Source: Campylobacterales bacterium
Lineage (GTDB): Bacteria; Campylobacterota; Campylobacteria; Campylobacterales; JALSKU01
Direction: 5' to 3'
Assembly (NCBI GenBank): GCA_027038335.1
Contig: JALVWI010000158.1
Location: 1 to 9,762, forward strand
DNA length: 9,762 bases
A program made the position numbers and the translations under genes. A model generated the notes under the pieces. The model searched no databases and was not told the DNA's origin. It saw nothing but the letters and a program-made list of their open reading frames with translations. Below, one piece after another: positions 1-5,417 of this stretch. Numbering within the stretch: the stretch's first letter is position 1; each line of letters opens with the position of its first letter.

Positions 1-63
1 AGCATTTTTAGGAGCATTAAAAACTCCTCCGCTAGCACTTACATGTGCTCCGATATACTTCAC
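1..63 (-). CDS. nfo: Endonuclease IV (Nfo), N-terminal fragment, open at window edge
   Basis: Only the first 21 codons are inside the window; the gene continues past position 1. The translation begins MKYIGAHVSASGGVFNAP, which matches the very conserved start of bacterial endonuclease IV (E. coli begins MKYIGAHVSAAGG). The family is a zinc-dependent AP endonuclease of the TIM-barrel type that nicks 5' of abasic sites in base-excision repair; the early His in GAHVS is characteristic. The start is GTG at 63-61, and this GTG overlaps the TGA stop of the upstream lipoprotein gene (62-60) in the arrangement GTGA. An AAGGA Shine-Dalgarno lies about 8 nt upstream, inside the lipoprotein's last codons, so the two genes are probably translationally coupled. 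The family call is secure for so short a piece because the motif is distinctive; integrity of the rest of the gene is unknown. Confidence 0.85.
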   Translation of the reverse strand, partial: MKYIGAHVSASGGVFNAPKNA

Positions 64-539
64 CCTTTTATCCTTTGAAGTTTTATAAGAAAATGATTTG
101 AAAAATCTTTAAAGTATATCTTATCACCGCTGATGATATACTTTATATGGATATTGTTTTTATCTATATTTTGCATAAAACCGTTATCATTTTTTATAAA
201 TCCTACTTTTTTATATATAGGTTTTTTATCCAATACATTTTTAAGCAAATCTTTTGGATATAAAGCAGTTAAAAATCTTTTATTAAATTCATCCTTGCTA
301 AAACAGTGAGAATTGATACAAATATTATCACTTATCTTTAGATCTAGTACGAGATTTGAAAGATCAAAAAGCTGAAGTTCAGTATAGTTATCGCCATATT
401 TCAAAAATCCCATGTCATTAAATCTAAGATTTTTCATCTTTATGGCTACTATATAACTCTCAGACTTTTTTATATCCCTTTTTACACTACATCCTGCAAA
501 TAATAAAAGAAAAATTAAAACAACATATCTCAATCCCAA
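60..539 (-). CDS. Small putative lipoprotein, hypothetical
   Basis: This encodes 159 residues. A short charged N-terminus (Arg4) is followed by a hydrophobic core (residues 6-14) and the lipobox-like FAGC with Cys17, so it is predicted to be a lipoprotein processed by signal peptidase II and anchored in a membrane, most likely facing the periplasm. The mature part (about 142 residues) is rich in Lys, Asn, Asp and Ile and has two further cysteines in NICINSHCFSKDEF around residue 75. I recognise no domain. The start is TTG at 539-537, preceded by AGGA with 8 nt spacing; a second TTG two codons on (533-531) is also possible. Both lie in a heptanucleotide repeat array. It shares a 4-nt stop/start overlap with nfo downstream and probably has its own promoter (TATAAT at 567-562). 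Function unknown. Confidence 0.75.
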   Translation of the reverse strand: MGLRYVVLIFLLLFAGCSVKRDIKKSESYIVAIKMKNLRFNDMGFLKYGDNYTELQLFDLSNLVLDLKISDNICINSHCFSKDEFNKRFLTALYPKDLLKNVLDKKPIYKKVGFIKNDNGFMQNIDKNNIHIKYIISGDKIYFKDFSNHFLIKLQRIKG

Positions 540-556
540 GTCCTAAATCCTAAATA
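529..556 (-). repeat. Heptanucleotide repeat array at the lipoprotein start
   Basis: On the minus strand, from 556 down to 529, four consecutive 7-nt units can be read: TATTTAG, GATTTAG, then GACTTGG and GATTGAG. The array supplies the AGGA Shine-Dalgarno copies and contains both candidate TTG start codons of the lipoprotein gene. Its unit structure resembles that of the array at 8608-8642. Confidence 0.6.
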
Positions 557-561
557 CTAGC

Positions 562-567
562 ATTATA
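562..567 (-). promoter_or_regulatory. Predicted -10 element for lipoprotein-nfo
   Basis: The minus strand reads TATAAT at 567-562, in the context GGTATAATGCTAG. It would start transcription near position 555, about 16 nt before the TTG start. As is usual for sigma-70 promoters of Campylobacterota there is no convincing -35 box; the upstream DNA is simply very AT-rich. This is a consensus match only. Confidence 0.5.
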
Positions 568-636
568 CCAAACATTATATAATATTATTATAATTCATAA
601 AATCTCTTTAGTTTAATTTTTAAGATCAAGTTTTCA

Positions 637-843
637 TCATCCTCTTTTATTATTTGCTTGCATATCAAAGGTGATAAACTTGCCTATTTTATTTCCAAAA
701 GTATTTATTGCTAGTGCAGATATGATAATAGTACAAGCAAGTATCTTAATACCGCTGATATTCTCATCAAATATAAGAAAGGCTGATAGGAGCAACTGTG
801 AAAACAGGATATTTAACTTAATGAAAAAGTTGTTATTTTTCAT
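637..843 (-). CDS. Small predicted two-helix membrane protein, hypothetical, possibly frameshifted
   Basis: The ORF encodes 68 residues. Two hydrophobic segments are visible at about residues 9-25 and 30-50, separated by a short DENISG turn, so the product would be a small inner-membrane hairpin protein. I recognise no family. The ATG at 843-841 is directly preceded by an in-frame TAG, so the frame cannot be extended upstream, and no good Shine-Dalgarno precedes it. At the 3' end the frame stops at 637, but the +1 frame stays open from about 680 to 588 and encodes a credible charged tail (see findings). That may mean a frameshift has shortened a protein of roughly 85 residues, or that this is a decaying gene. 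No neighbour hints at a role. Whether it is expressed is uncertain. Confidence 0.4.
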   Translation of the reverse strand: MKNNNFFIKLNILFSQLLLSAFLIFDENISGIKILACTIIISALAINTFGNKIGKFITFDMQANNKRG

Positions 844-876
844 CTATTAATATTTTTATTGTGTTCGACTTCACAA

Positions 877-1008
877 ACACTGTTTATTTTCAGTGAACTT
901 ACCGTAAATCTACCTCGCTTTGCTCACTACGATTTACTTCAAGGTAGCAATTCACTCTCGTGTTCGTCACTAAAATCCTTGATTTTAGGACTCACACATG
1001 AGAGTTCA
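877..1008. repeat. Branched intergenic palindrome (element 1)
   Basis: The 211-nt gap between the small membrane ORF and moaD holds no gene but several inverted repeats. CACTG at 878-882 pairs with CAGTG at 891-895. TGAACT (894-899) pairs with AGTTCA (1003-1008) and encloses two arms. Arm 1 pairs TACC plus GTAAATC (900-910) with GATTTAC (931-937) and GGTA (943-946), leaving a 5-nt bulge. Arm 2 is a long imperfect hairpin: ACTCTC (954-959) with GAGAGT (1000-1005), GTGT (960-963) with ACAC (994-997), GTC (966-968) with GAC (989-991), and CTAAAATC (970-977) with GATTTTAG (981-988) around a CTT loop. Some closing bases compete, so the pairings are alternatives in part. This looks like a REP-like or structured-RNA element; its function is unknown. 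Confidence 0.6.
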
Positions 1009-1010
1009 TA

Positions 1011-1060
1011 GGATAAAACGAAAAACGACAAGCAGTTGTCGTTTTTTATCCGTTTTATCC
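1011..1060 (-). terminator. Terminator hairpin after moaD, nested in a longer inverted repeat
   Basis: The arms AAAAACGACAA (1021-1031) and TTGTCGTTTTT (1036-1046) form a perfect 11-bp stem around a GCAG loop, with U-rich 3' sides on both strands; it is a plausible intrinsic terminator for the transporter-mqnA-moaD operon and could act in both directions. A second perfect pair, GGATAAAACG (1011-1020) with CGTTTTATCC (1051-1060), encloses it and reaches into the last codons and stop codon of moaD (stop 1057-1055). Confidence 0.7.
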
Positions 1061-1276
1061 ACCGCATACCGGTGGCAAGAGAGATACTTTGTCTTCTTTA
1101 CTTAGTGGTATATCAGCAGAGCATACTATCTTGTCGTTTACTGATACTGCACATATCTTTAGCCATGGCTTTAACTCTTTGTCCTCTTTAAAGTACTCTT
1201 TTAACTCTTTTAAAGATTTTACATCTAGCTCGATACTATCTCTTTTGATAGGACCTAAAAATTCTATCTTAGCCAT
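1055..1276 (-). CDS. moaD: Molybdopterin synthase sulfur-carrier subunit MoaD
   Basis: This encodes 73 residues, a ubiquitin-fold (beta-grasp) sulfur carrier. In the known pathway its C-terminal Gly-Gly is adenylated by MoeB and converted to a thiocarboxylate; the MoaD2-MoaE2 complex then inserts the dithiolene sulfurs into cyclic pyranopterin monophosphate to give molybdopterin, in the cytoplasm. The sequence ends LLPPVCGG, the family's diagnostic C-terminus (E. coli MoaD, 81 residues, also ends in GG), and the central SVNDKIVCSADIPLSKEDKVSLLPP follows the MoaD pattern. An AAGGAA Shine-Dalgarno lies about 7 nt before the ATG at 1276. It is the last gene of the operon, 12 nt after mqnA. The moaE partner is not in the window. 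ThiS is the main alternative, but the residues before GG fit MoaD better. Confidence 0.88.
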   Translation of the reverse strand: MAKIEFLGPIKRDSIELDVKSLKELKEYFKEDKELKPWLKICAVSVNDKIVCSADIPLSKEDKVSLLPPVCGG

Positions 1277-1288
1277 TTTATATTCCTT

Positions 1289-1930
1289 TTATTTTGATTT
1301 GGTTAAAAAAAGCTTAATGGCTTTTTTTTCATTTTTTCCAATATTGTATGTTATCTTATTGAGATACAATTCCACCAAGCTCAAAGGAATTTTAAGCTTA
1401 TTTGCTTCTCTTTTTTTTATATAGTATGGGATCTTAGTTTTGTATTTTAAAAACTGCTTTATTATTTTATCATAATATTTTACATTTGAATTTACACAAA
1501 AAGTAGCAAATACAAAAGGAAGACCGGTTTGTTCTTTCCACTCTTTTGCCAAATCCGTACAATTTTCTCTATTTTTATGATACATCTGCAATGCTTTATC
1601 ACCTATAACAACTTTTCCTTTAAGATTTAATATATCTTTAAGTGCATTTGAACTTTTTGATTCCCCGTCATCTTTATCTTCGCCATCACACACAAAAACA
1701 CTCAAAACTTCACCATCAGCTACTATACCCGCATCAAGGCATTTTTGACCTTTGCTTTTAATGCTCGAGATAAATGCAGCATTTACTTTTTTTTTCAAAA
1801 ATAGTTCTGTTATATGTGCAGGGTGTGATCTTTTTATTGCTTTTTTTATATATGTATGATTTGATTTTTTGATAAAAAAGTCAAAGGGCAATAGATTGAG
1901 ATAATCAATCTTTCCAAAGCATCCATGCAT
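1289..1930 (-). CDS. mqnA: Chorismate dehydratase MqnA (futalosine menaquinone pathway)
   Basis: This encodes 213 residues. MqnA dehydrates chorismate to 3-[(1-carboxyvinyl)oxy]benzoate, the first committed step of futalosine-dependent menaquinone synthesis, the route used by Campylobacterota. The periplasmic-binding-protein-like fold shows the family landmarks: GKIDYLNLLPF (residues 6-16), AAFISSI (51-57), VVIGDKAL (107-114), DLAKEW (126-131) and TGLPFVFA (135-142). It is a little shorter than many family members (about 230-280), with an acidic insert DGEDKDDGES near residues 82-91. The ATG at 1930 follows the transporter's TAA with no gap, and AAGG lies about 9 nt upstream. MqnD shares the fold, but the GKIDYLNLLPF start and the GLPFVFA block point to MqnA. 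Cytoplasmic. Confidence 0.85.
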   Translation of the reverse strand: MHGCFGKIDYLNLLPFDFFIKKSNHTYIKKAIKRSHPAHITELFLKKKVNAAFISSIKSKGQKCLDAGIVADGEVLSVFVCDGEDKDDGESKSSNALKDILNLKGKVVIGDKALQMYHKNRENCTDLAKEWKEQTGLPFVFATFCVNSNVKYYDKIIKQFLKYKTKIPYYIKKREANKLKIPLSLVELYLNKITYNIGKNEKKAIKLFLTKSK

Positions 1931-3514
1931 TTAAAAAACCTTTAAAGTAAACTGAGCCATCACAATAGCCAAAACCAAAGCCAAAGGATATACTGCAGCA
2001 TAAGATATAGATGGATAGTCACTTTTAGTCAAATTGTTGACCATAGTTAAAGATGGGGTTGAAGTCATACTTCCGCTCAATAATCCTAATATCTTTAAAA
2101 AATTCATTTTTAAAATAGATCTACAAATAAATGTTATGATTAAAAGTGAAATTATAAGACTAAACAATCCTATATAAATGGGTGTAAATCCATTTGTTTT
2201 TATAGATTCAAGTAAATATTTTCCTGCATTTGTACCGATCGCTACGATAAATATAAGCTGACCTAATGTTTTCATAAGAGTTGTTGAGCTAGATGACATT
2301 TGCCAAACTATAGGTCCTATTCGACCTATCCTTCCAAGTATCAAAGCCGTTACAAGTATGCCTCCTACAAAACTTAGCTTTATAGTTCCCATGATAGGAA
2401 ATGAAAAAGGTATGCTTCCTAAAAGTATCCCAAAAACTATACCCAAGGATATAGGTAAAAAATCAGCTACAGGATATTTTTGTAAGTTATTGCCTATCAA
2501 TATTGTTATCTTATTGGCATATTTTCTAGGAGCTACCACATGAAGTTTGTCTCCTAACATCAAAGTCATATTTGGATATGGAGTTATATCTATGCCGCTT
2601 CTTCTTACTTTTGTTATAATGGCTCTATATGACTTTAACTCTTTAATACTTGAAATTTTTTTTCCTATAATTTTTTTTGAAGTAACCAAAAGCCTATAAA
2701 CTTTCATATCATCATGAAAAGAAAAGTCACCCTTGATCTCTTCTCCCGCCATAATACCTACATGTTCAAGATTTTCTTTCGTACCGGAAACTCGAATGAC
2801 ATCGCCATAGTGTAAAACTTTATCATCAAGGTTTTGTAAATCTTTATTGGTTGATTCTATTCTGTGAATGATAGTATCGGTCAATTTTTGAAGTTTTGAC
2901 TTTTTTATTCCGTTTTTTTTAAAATTTTCATTGGTTATTTTAAAATTTTTTATCAAAACTTCCGGATGCATACTTTTTTGCGTTTGTTCATAATCTAATA
3001 TCTCTTTTTTGATATCAACTCTAAAAATAACAGGAATAAATCTTACAAATAATACAGTTGTAACTATACCGAATGGATAAATCATACCAAAAAGAACTGA
3101 CATATTTGGATCATTTTTTATCTCCAAAGCAGCTGCTAGAGATGGAACACTTGAGAGTGAACCTGTAAAAATACCATCTATTGCCGTTGGCTTTAACCCC
3201 ATATAAAGACTTATCAAAGTTATCAAACCAAACATCATAGCAAGAAGCAATATTGCCAAGATATTTAACTTCAAACCTTCAGTTTTAATCGTTTCAAAAA
3301 AACCCGGACCCGATTGAAGTCCCACTGCATAAATGAAAATAGCCAATCCAAAAAATTTAAACTCCTCAGAAACCACAAGTCCATAATGTCCTGCAATAAG
3401 AGCCACTATAAGAATGGCAGAAACATCAAGAGAAAAACCTTTTATCTTGATGTTTCCAAGAATATATCCAAGAGATATGATTAGAAAAAGATAAAATATA
3501 TCACTATGTATCAT
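1931..3514 (-). CDS. AspT/YidE-family putative transporter with two RCK_C domains
   Basis: This encodes 527 residues, an inner-membrane protein. The architecture is that of the aspartate:alanine exchanger (AAE) family, like E. coli YidE and YbjL: an N-terminal membrane half (residues about 5-170), two cytoplasmic TrkA-C/RCK_C-type domains (about 195-270 and 275-350), then a C-terminal membrane half (about 355-527). The two membrane halves are an internal duplication: GSLSSVPSL (118-126) corresponds to GSMTSTPSL (481-489). GLQSGPGFF (65-73) is also typical. The RCK_C domains suggest ligand gating, but the substrate cannot be told; only AspT of Tetragenococcus is well characterised as an Asp/Ala antiporter. 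First gene of an operon with mqnA and moaD, with the stop directly abutting the mqnA start. The Shine-Dalgarno before ATG 3514 is weak (GAAAG). Confidence 0.85.
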   Translation of the reverse strand: MIHSDIFYLFLIISLGYILGNIKIKGFSLDVSAILIVALIAGHYGLVVSEEFKFFGLAIFIYAVGLQSGPGFFETIKTEGLKLNILAILLLAMMFGLITLISLYMGLKPTAIDGIFTGSLSSVPSLAAALEIKNDPNMSVLFGMIYPFGIVTTVLFVRFIPVIFRVDIKKEILDYEQTQKSMHPEVLIKNFKITNENFKKNGIKKSKLQKLTDTIIHRIESTNKDLQNLDDKVLHYGDVIRVSGTKENLEHVGIMAGEEIKGDFSFHDDMKVYRLLVTSKKIIGKKISSIKELKSYRAIITKVRRSGIDITPYPNMTLMLGDKLHVVAPRKYANKITILIGNNLQKYPVADFLPISLGIVFGILLGSIPFSFPIMGTIKLSFVGGILVTALILGRIGRIGPIVWQMSSSSTTLMKTLGQLIFIVAIGTNAGKYLLESIKTNGFTPIYIGLFSLIISLLIITFICRSILKMNFLKILGLLSGSMTSTPSLTMVNNLTKSDYPSISYAAVYPLALVLAIVMAQFTLKVF

Positions 3515-3538
3515 TATGCTACTTTCAAAAAATTAGGA

Positions 3539-3548
3539 TATAATTATA
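3539..3548. promoter_or_regulatory. Palindromic bidirectional -10 element (transporter operon / HD gene)
   Basis: The perfect palindrome TATAATTATA provides TATAAT on the plus strand at 3539-3544 and TATAAT on the minus strand at 3548-3543. The predicted start sites are near 3551 (plus) and near 3536 (minus), giving leaders of about 20 nt to the HD-gene ATG (3571) and about 22 nt to the transporter ATG (3514). It is the best -10 match in the 56-nt divergent gap in either direction. Confidence 0.6.
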
Positions 3549-3570
3549 CTATAAAAACAAAGGAAAAGAT

Positions 3571-4140
3571 ATGGTTCCAAGTAGAGAAGAAGCATTTGAG
3601 TTATTAAAAAAATATAATGATAATAACTCTTTGGTAAAACATGGACTTGCAGTAGAAAGCACAATGAGACATTTTGCAAAAAAGTTTGGTGAAGATGAGC
3701 AAAAATGGGGGATTGTCGGGCTTTTGCATGATCTTGACTATGGAAAGTATCCAGATGAACATTGTTATAAAGCTAAAGAGATCATGGAAGAAAATGGTTA
3801 TCCAGAAGAATACATAAGAGCCATGATGAGCCATGCTTATGGAATTTGTACTGACATTGAGCCTCTCTCCCTGATGGAAAAAACTCTATATGCTGTTGAT
3901 GAATTAACAGGACTCATAACAGCCTGCGTGTATGTAAGACCTAGTAAAAGCATACTAGATCTAGGCGTAAAATCAGTAAAGAAAAAATGGAAACAAAAAT
4001 CATTTGCGGCAGGAGTTGATAGACAAACCATAGAAAAAGGTGCACAAATGATAAATATGGACATAAGCGAACTAATTGCAGAAGTTATAGAAGGTATGAA
4101 AAAAGATGCCGATAAACTTGGTCTCAAAGGAGATATTTAA
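3571..4140 (+). CDS. HD-domain metal-dependent phosphohydrolase, substrate unknown
   Basis: This encodes 189 residues. It belongs to the HD superfamily of metal-dependent phosphohydrolases, with His24 (VKHGLAVE), the doublet His53-Asp54 in GLLHDLDYGKYP, His64, His88 (MMSHAYG) and Asp110 in the AVDELTGL block. The pattern is of the small stand-alone HDIG type seen in many anaerobes and Campylobacterota; the substrate (nucleotide, cyclic nucleotide or other phosphoester) cannot be deduced. There is no signal peptide or membrane segment, so it is probably cytoplasmic. AAGGA lies 6 nt before the ATG. It is transcribed alone, divergently from the transporter operon. Its TAA stop is 4 nt from the 3' end of the oppositely directed tRNA-Ala, with no terminator between. 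Confidence 0.85.
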   Translation: MVPSREEAFELLKKYNDNNSLVKHGLAVESTMRHFAKKFGEDEQKWGIVGLLHDLDYGKYPDEHCYKAKEIMEENGYPEEYIRAMMSHAYGICTDIEPLSLMEKTLYAVDELTGLITACVYVRPSKSILDLGVKSVKKKWKQKSFAAGVDRQTIEKGAQMINMDISELIAEVIEGMKKDADKLGLKGDI

Positions 4141-4144
4141 AATA

Positions 4145-4220
4145 TGGTGGAGCATAGCGGGTTCGAACCGCTGACCCCGACGCTGCCAGCGTCGTGCTCT
4201 CCCAGCTGAGCTAATGCCCC
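4145..4220 (-). tRNA. tRNA-Ala (anticodon GGC)
   Basis: A complete 76-nt cloverleaf reads on the minus strand from G1 at 4220 to the encoded CCA at 4147-4145. The acceptor stem GGGGCAT pairs with ATGCTCC and includes a G3-U70 wobble, the main alanine identity determinant. The anticodon stem CGACG/CGTCG closes the loop CTGGCAG, giving anticodon GGC, which reads GCC and GCU. The T-arm is AGCGG, TTCGAAC, CCGCT, and the discriminator base is A73. The 3' end faces the HD gene's stop at 4140. I see no well-placed -10 upstream; a TATAAA at 4230-4225 is too close to the mature 5' end, so transcription may come from further upstream or from read-through. Confidence 0.97.
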
Positions 4221-4250
4221 ATACTTTATAAAAATAATCGAATTCATAGA

Positions 4251-4381
4251 TTAAGTTTTATTTCATTTTTTACCGGTGCTAAGGGCGTCCATTTTTGTAC
4301 AATACAAAAATAGTCGTTAGCCTCGGAAGAATTGCAAGGATGCAATTTTGAGAATGAGGTAAAAACTAGAATAAAATTTAA
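4251..4381. repeat. Branched intergenic palindrome (element 2), three-way-junction shape
   Basis: The 201-nt gap between tRNA-Ala and the PP-loop gene holds no gene. Its outer stem pairs TTAAGTTTTATT (4251-4262) with AATAAAATTTAA (4370-4381), 12 pairs with one G-U, then TTTTTACC (4267-4274) with GGTAAAAA (4358-4365). Inside are two arms. Arm A pairs GCTAA (4278-4282) with TTAGC (4317-4321) and carries ATTTTTGTA (4291-4299) with TACAAAAAT (4303-4311) around a CAA loop. Arm B pairs CTC (4322-4324) with GAG (4350-4352) and carries AATTGCA (4330-4336) with TGCAATT (4341-4347) around AGGA. It could serve as a transcription end for the PP-loop gene on one strand and the HD gene on the other. The rest of the gap shows only a short palindrome, ATTTGCAAAT, at 4394-4403. 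Confidence 0.65.
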
Positions 4382-4421
4382 TCCTCAAAATCCATTTGCA
4401 AATAGAATAATACCATAAGTT

Positions 4422-5417
4422 TTATAAATAATATTTTAAAATTTCATCCCTACTTTCAAAGGGGGTTGCCATAACAACCTCATCTTCAAAAGCAACTTCA
4501 TAAGTTCCATCTTTTTTAGCTTTTGTAAAAGTAAGAATGATTTTGGCAGCAAGTATTTTATCCTCATTGTTTGCATTTTTTGATATCTTTGAAAATGGGG
4601 ATGGCAAATCCTTGACATCTACTGATATCATTTTTGAATTTTCAAGCTCTTTTATCCGCTCATTTTCTTCGGCATTTCTTCCGACTATAAGCTTTATCCC
4701 ATCTCTTAGCCTTAAATGTCTGCCGACTTTTAAAAGCTCTATATCTTCACTCTCTAGTCTTTCATATTTTATAAAATCTTTAAGCTTGTTTGAAAACCTT
4801 TCATCAGTAAGCAAACATCCACCTCCGGGATTTTCATACTCTTCAAATCCATACTCTTTGGCAAGCCTTAGTTGCACTTCTCTATTTCGCCCACTGATAC
4901 CAAGAAGTTTTTCTCTATCAACCCACCCTTCAATTTCCGGTTTTGTAGGCTCAAGAAGTTTAGCTGATAGAGGTCTAAGGAGTAAGTTTTCTTCTAGATC
5001 ATTAGCAAGTTTTTTTACCTGCAAAAGTGCATCTTTTCTTTGGCTCATGGGGCGTTGGGCTAAAACTTCACCTGTTATGATAAAACTAGCATCAAATCTT
5101 GGCATCAAAGCTTTGGCTACTCTTATCATATTAGCATGACAGTCAATACATGGATTGAAATTTTTACCGTATCCATACTTTGGCGAAAAAAGTATATCTT
5201 TTATAAAGCTGTCTCTTACATTTACTATCTCAAAGTCAGCTCCAACGATTTTGGCTCTTTTTTCTAGTAGAACTTTATTTTCTTTTGTGGAACCAAAACC
5301 GGTATCTACGAAAAGTGCACTCACACTTATACCCTGCTCTTTCATCAACTTAACCGATATCATACTATCTAGCCCACCGCTAAAAAGCGAAATACACCTC
5401 ATCTTAGAAGCACTCAT
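4422..5417 (-). CDS. PP-loop ATPase related to MnmA/ThiI tRNA thiolases
   Basis: This encodes about 331 residues. The N-type ATP pyrophosphatase motif SGGLDS lies at residues 13-18, followed by LFVDTGFG and the paired cysteines of NPCIDCH (Cys90, Cys93), an arrangement like the catalytic and partner cysteines of MnmA; ITGEVLAQRPMSQ resembles the ThiI block. Another Cys sits in the GGGCLLTDERF motif near residue 200. The C-terminal part lacks the MnmA beta-barrels and a rhodanese domain and may be an RNA-binding module. The likely role is adenylation and sulfur transfer to tRNA, but the target base is not known. It appears to match C. jejuni Cj1633 by position. The start is ambiguous: TTG 5423, ATG 5417 (chosen: GGAG 10 nt upstream) or ATG 5402 directly before LFSGGLDS. 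It overlaps the dnaG stop, indicating coupling. Confidence 0.75.
   Translation of the reverse strand: MSASKMRCISLFSGGLDSMISVKLMKEQGISVSALFVDTGFGSTKENKVLLEKRAKIVGADFEIVNVRDSFIKDILFSPKYGYGKNFNPCIDCHANMIRVAKALMPRFDASFIITGEVLAQRPMSQRKDALLQVKKLANDLEENLLLRPLSAKLLEPTKPEIEGWVDREKLLGISGRNREVQLRLAKEYGFEEYENPGGGCLLTDERFSNKLKDFIKYERLESEDIELLKVGRHLRLRDGIKLIVGRNAEENERIKELENSKMISVDVKDLPSPFSKISKNANNEDKILAAKIILTFTKAKKDGTYEVAFEDEVVMATPFESRDEILKYYL

Noticed and set aside
1089..1424. Plus-strand open frame of 111 codons antisense to moaD and the end of mqnA
   Set aside because: The minus-strand frames carry recognisable MoaD and MqnA motifs; this frame is Phe/Ser-rich shadow sequence.
3955..3964. Perfect 10-bp palindrome CTAGATCTAG
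   Set aside because: It falls inside the HD coding sequence and encodes an ordinary Leu-Asp-Leu stretch; a single such palindrome is expected by chance.
4225..4230. TATAAA on the minus strand as a tRNA-Ala promoter -10
   Set aside because: Only 4 nt separate it from the mature tRNA 5' end, so transcription would begin inside the tRNA.
4145..4421. tRNA-Ala as an integration site with an adjacent mobile element
   Set aside because: No integrase, no duplicated tRNA 3' end and no foreign genes are visible on either side; the neighbouring genes are core housekeeping genes.
4537..5139. A 200-codon plus-strand open frame opposite the PP-loop gene, rich in Ser, Leu and Phe
   Set aside because: It is the antisense shadow of a gene with clear motifs; composition and lack of any domain or ribosome binding site argue against coding.
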